Below, piece after piece: positions 5,111 to 6,199 of a stretch of 6,199 bases of DNA (position 1 is the first letter of the stretch; every line of letters starts with the position of its first letter). The position numbers were made by a program, and so were the translations under genes. The DNA comes from Cryomorphaceae bacterium (lineage in GTDB: Bacteria; Bacteroidota; Bacteroidia; Flavobacteriales; Schleiferiaceae), in assembly GCA_003444795.1 (NCBI GenBank), contig DLWR01000181.1:401-6599 (forward strand), read 5' to 3'. The notes below the pieces were generated by a model. The model ran no database searches. It was not told the DNA's origin and saw only the letters and a list, made by a program, of their open reading frames with translations.

Positions 5111-6199
5111 ATGAAGTGCGGCATTGTCGGCCTGCCCAACGTAGGCAAATCCACCCTTTTTAACTGTTTGAGCAACGCAAAAGCGCAAGCAGCCAATTTC
5201 CCCTTTTGCACAATTGAGCCCAACATTGGTACGGTGAATGTTCCGGATCAACGCTTGGAAGCACTGGAGGCCATTGTGAATCCAGAGCGCGTGGTGCCTG
5301 CTACGGTGGAAATTGTGGACATTGCTGGCTTGGTCAAAGGCGCAAGTAAGGGGGAAGGTTTGGGCAATATGTTCTTGGGAAATATCCGCGAATGCCACGC
5401 CATCCTACACGTTCTGCGCTGCTTTGACAATCCCAATATTGTGCACGTCGACGGCAGTATCAATCCCCTGCGCGACAAAGAAACCATAGATTTTGAACTG
5501 CAATTGAAGGATTTGGAATCCCTCGAAAAGCGCATCGATAAAGTCCGTAAAGCGGCAAAAACAGGAGCCAAAGAGGCTGTGCGTGAAGTGGAAATGGCGG
5601 ATCGCTTGAAAAAACATTTGGAGCAGGGTCTTTCGGTTCGCGGATTTGAGCGCACGGAAGAGGAGGCGGAGTGGATTGCCGACTACCAATTGCTCACGGA
5701 CAAGCCTGTTTTGTATGTCTGCAACGTGGACGAAACGGCGGCGAAGGACGGCAATGAGTATGTGCGCCAAGTGACGGAAATGGCTGCCCGCGAGGGGGCC
5801 GGTGTGCTTCATTTAGCCGTCGCGACGGAGTCCGATATTATTGAATTGGATACCTACGAAGAGCGTCAAATGTTCTTGGACGACCTCGGTCTGGAAGAGC
5901 CGGGCGTCAACCGCGTGATCCGCGAGGCATACAGTTTGCTGAAACTTCAGACCTATTTTACGGCTGGCGTGAAGGAAGTTCGTGCGTGGACGATCGGGCA
6001 AGGATTTAGCGCTCCTCAGGCGGCGGGAGTGATCCACAGCGATTTTGAAAAGGGCTTTATTCGGGCCGAAGTCATTGCATATCAGGACTATATCACTTAC
6101 AAGTCGGAGGCTGCGGTCAAAGAAGCGGGAAAGATGCGGGTAGAGGGCAAAGAGTACCGTGTCAAAGACGGTGATGTGATGCACTTCCGCTTTAATGTG
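5111..6199 (+). CDS. ychF: Redox-regulated ATPase YchF (OLA1 family), lacking only its stop codon
   Basis: Exactly 363 codons are open to the window edge, ending [10 protein letters not shown]. This corresponds to the C-terminus of the 363-residue E. coli YchF, so only the stop codon is cut off. The Obg-related P-loop domain has GLPNVGKST (7-15, G1), FCTIEPN with the switch I threonine, [17 protein letters not shown] (70-86, G3), and NVDE (205-208). The last replaces the GTP-specifying NKxD and explains the ATP preference of the family. A helical coiled-coil insertion spans about 125-195. The C-terminal TGS domain covers about 279-363 ([14 protein letters not shown], then [21 protein letters not shown]). 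YchF is a conserved cytoplasmic ribosome-associated ATPase linked to translation and oxidative-stress response. It diverges from the transketolase operon, sharing a 78-base promoter region. Start choice is secure: [15 protein letters not shown] is the family N-terminus. Confidence 0.97.
   Translation, partial: MKCGIVGLPNVGKSTLFNCLSNAKAQAANFPFCTIEPNIGTVNVPDQRLEALEAIVNPERVVPATVEIVDIAGLVKGASKGEGLGNMFLGNIRECHAILHVLRCFDNPNIVHVDGSINPLRDKETIDFELQLKDLESLEKRIDKVRKAAKTGAKEAVREVEMADRLKKHLEQGLSVRGFERTEEEAEWIADYQLLTDKPVLYVCNVDETAAKDGNEYVRQVTEMAAREGAGVLHLAVATESDIIELDTYEERQMFLDDLGLEEPGVNRVIREAYSLLKLQTYFTAGVKEVRAWTIGQGFSAPQAAGVIHSDFEKGFIRAEVIAYQDYITYKSEAAVKEAGKMRVEGKEYRVKDGDVMHFRFNV

Noticed and set aside
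5033..5398. N-terminal extension of the transketolase N-subunit frame, open to 5398
   Set aside because: It runs through both promoter motifs and antisense through the first 288 bases of ychF, and the extra residues do not resemble transketolase. The ATG at 5032 gives the family N-terminus.
5405..6184. Two long minus-strand open frames (5405-5812 and 5813-6184)
   Set aside because: Both are antisense to the unmistakable ychF coding sequence, and their translations show no recognisable domain. They are shadows of its codon bias.

Overview
The window reads as chromosomal DNA from a member of Bacteroidota, most likely Flavobacteriales or a close relative. Four things point there. Transketolase is split into separate N- and C-terminal subunit genes. 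There is an ECF sigma / small membrane protein / 'sensor of ECF-type sigma factor' triad. No gene start has a clear Shine-Dalgarno sequence. Two divergent start regions carry the Bacteroidota -7 promoter motif TAnnTTTG. The base composition looks mixed to moderately GC-rich by eye, higher than in typical Flavobacterium. There are no tRNA or rRNA genes, CRISPR arrays, insertion sequences or phage genes, and no gene-free stretch reaches 300 bases.

Layout: positions 1-339 (minus) hold the N-terminal third of a class III (acetylornithine/GABA type) PLP aminotransferase that runs off the left edge. Positions 351-385 are a strong intrinsic terminator on the minus strand. Six minus-strand genes lie between 402 and 5032, read right to left: transketolase N-terminal subunit (5032-4184), a secreted von Willebrand factor A (vWA) protein (4184-2790), transketolase C-terminal subunit (2780-1830), an ECF sigma factor (1799-1242), a small single-pass membrane protein that is probably its anti-sigma (1258-929), and a secreted Spy/CpxP-like sensor (932-402). 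Gaps and overlaps are at most 30 bases, so all six could share one transcript ending at 351-385. On the plus strand, 5111-6199 is the YchF/OLA1 ATPase gene, complete except for its stop codon just beyond the right edge. It diverges from the transketolase operon across a 78-base promoter region.

How the genes fit together: the two transketolase subunits should form one enzyme of the non-oxidative pentose phosphate pathway. The vWA gene lies between them and is probably co-expressed with them, although it is an exported protein with no obvious link to the enzyme. The sigma, anti-sigma and sensor genes look like an envelope-stress regulatory cassette. The most unusual DNA signal is a perfect 10-bp inverted repeat followed by a T-run inside the first 23 codons of the sigma gene, in the right orientation to act as an intrinsic terminator or attenuator between the transketolase operon and the sigma cassette. 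Otherwise the region is housekeeping DNA, and no wholly new multi-gene system is evident.
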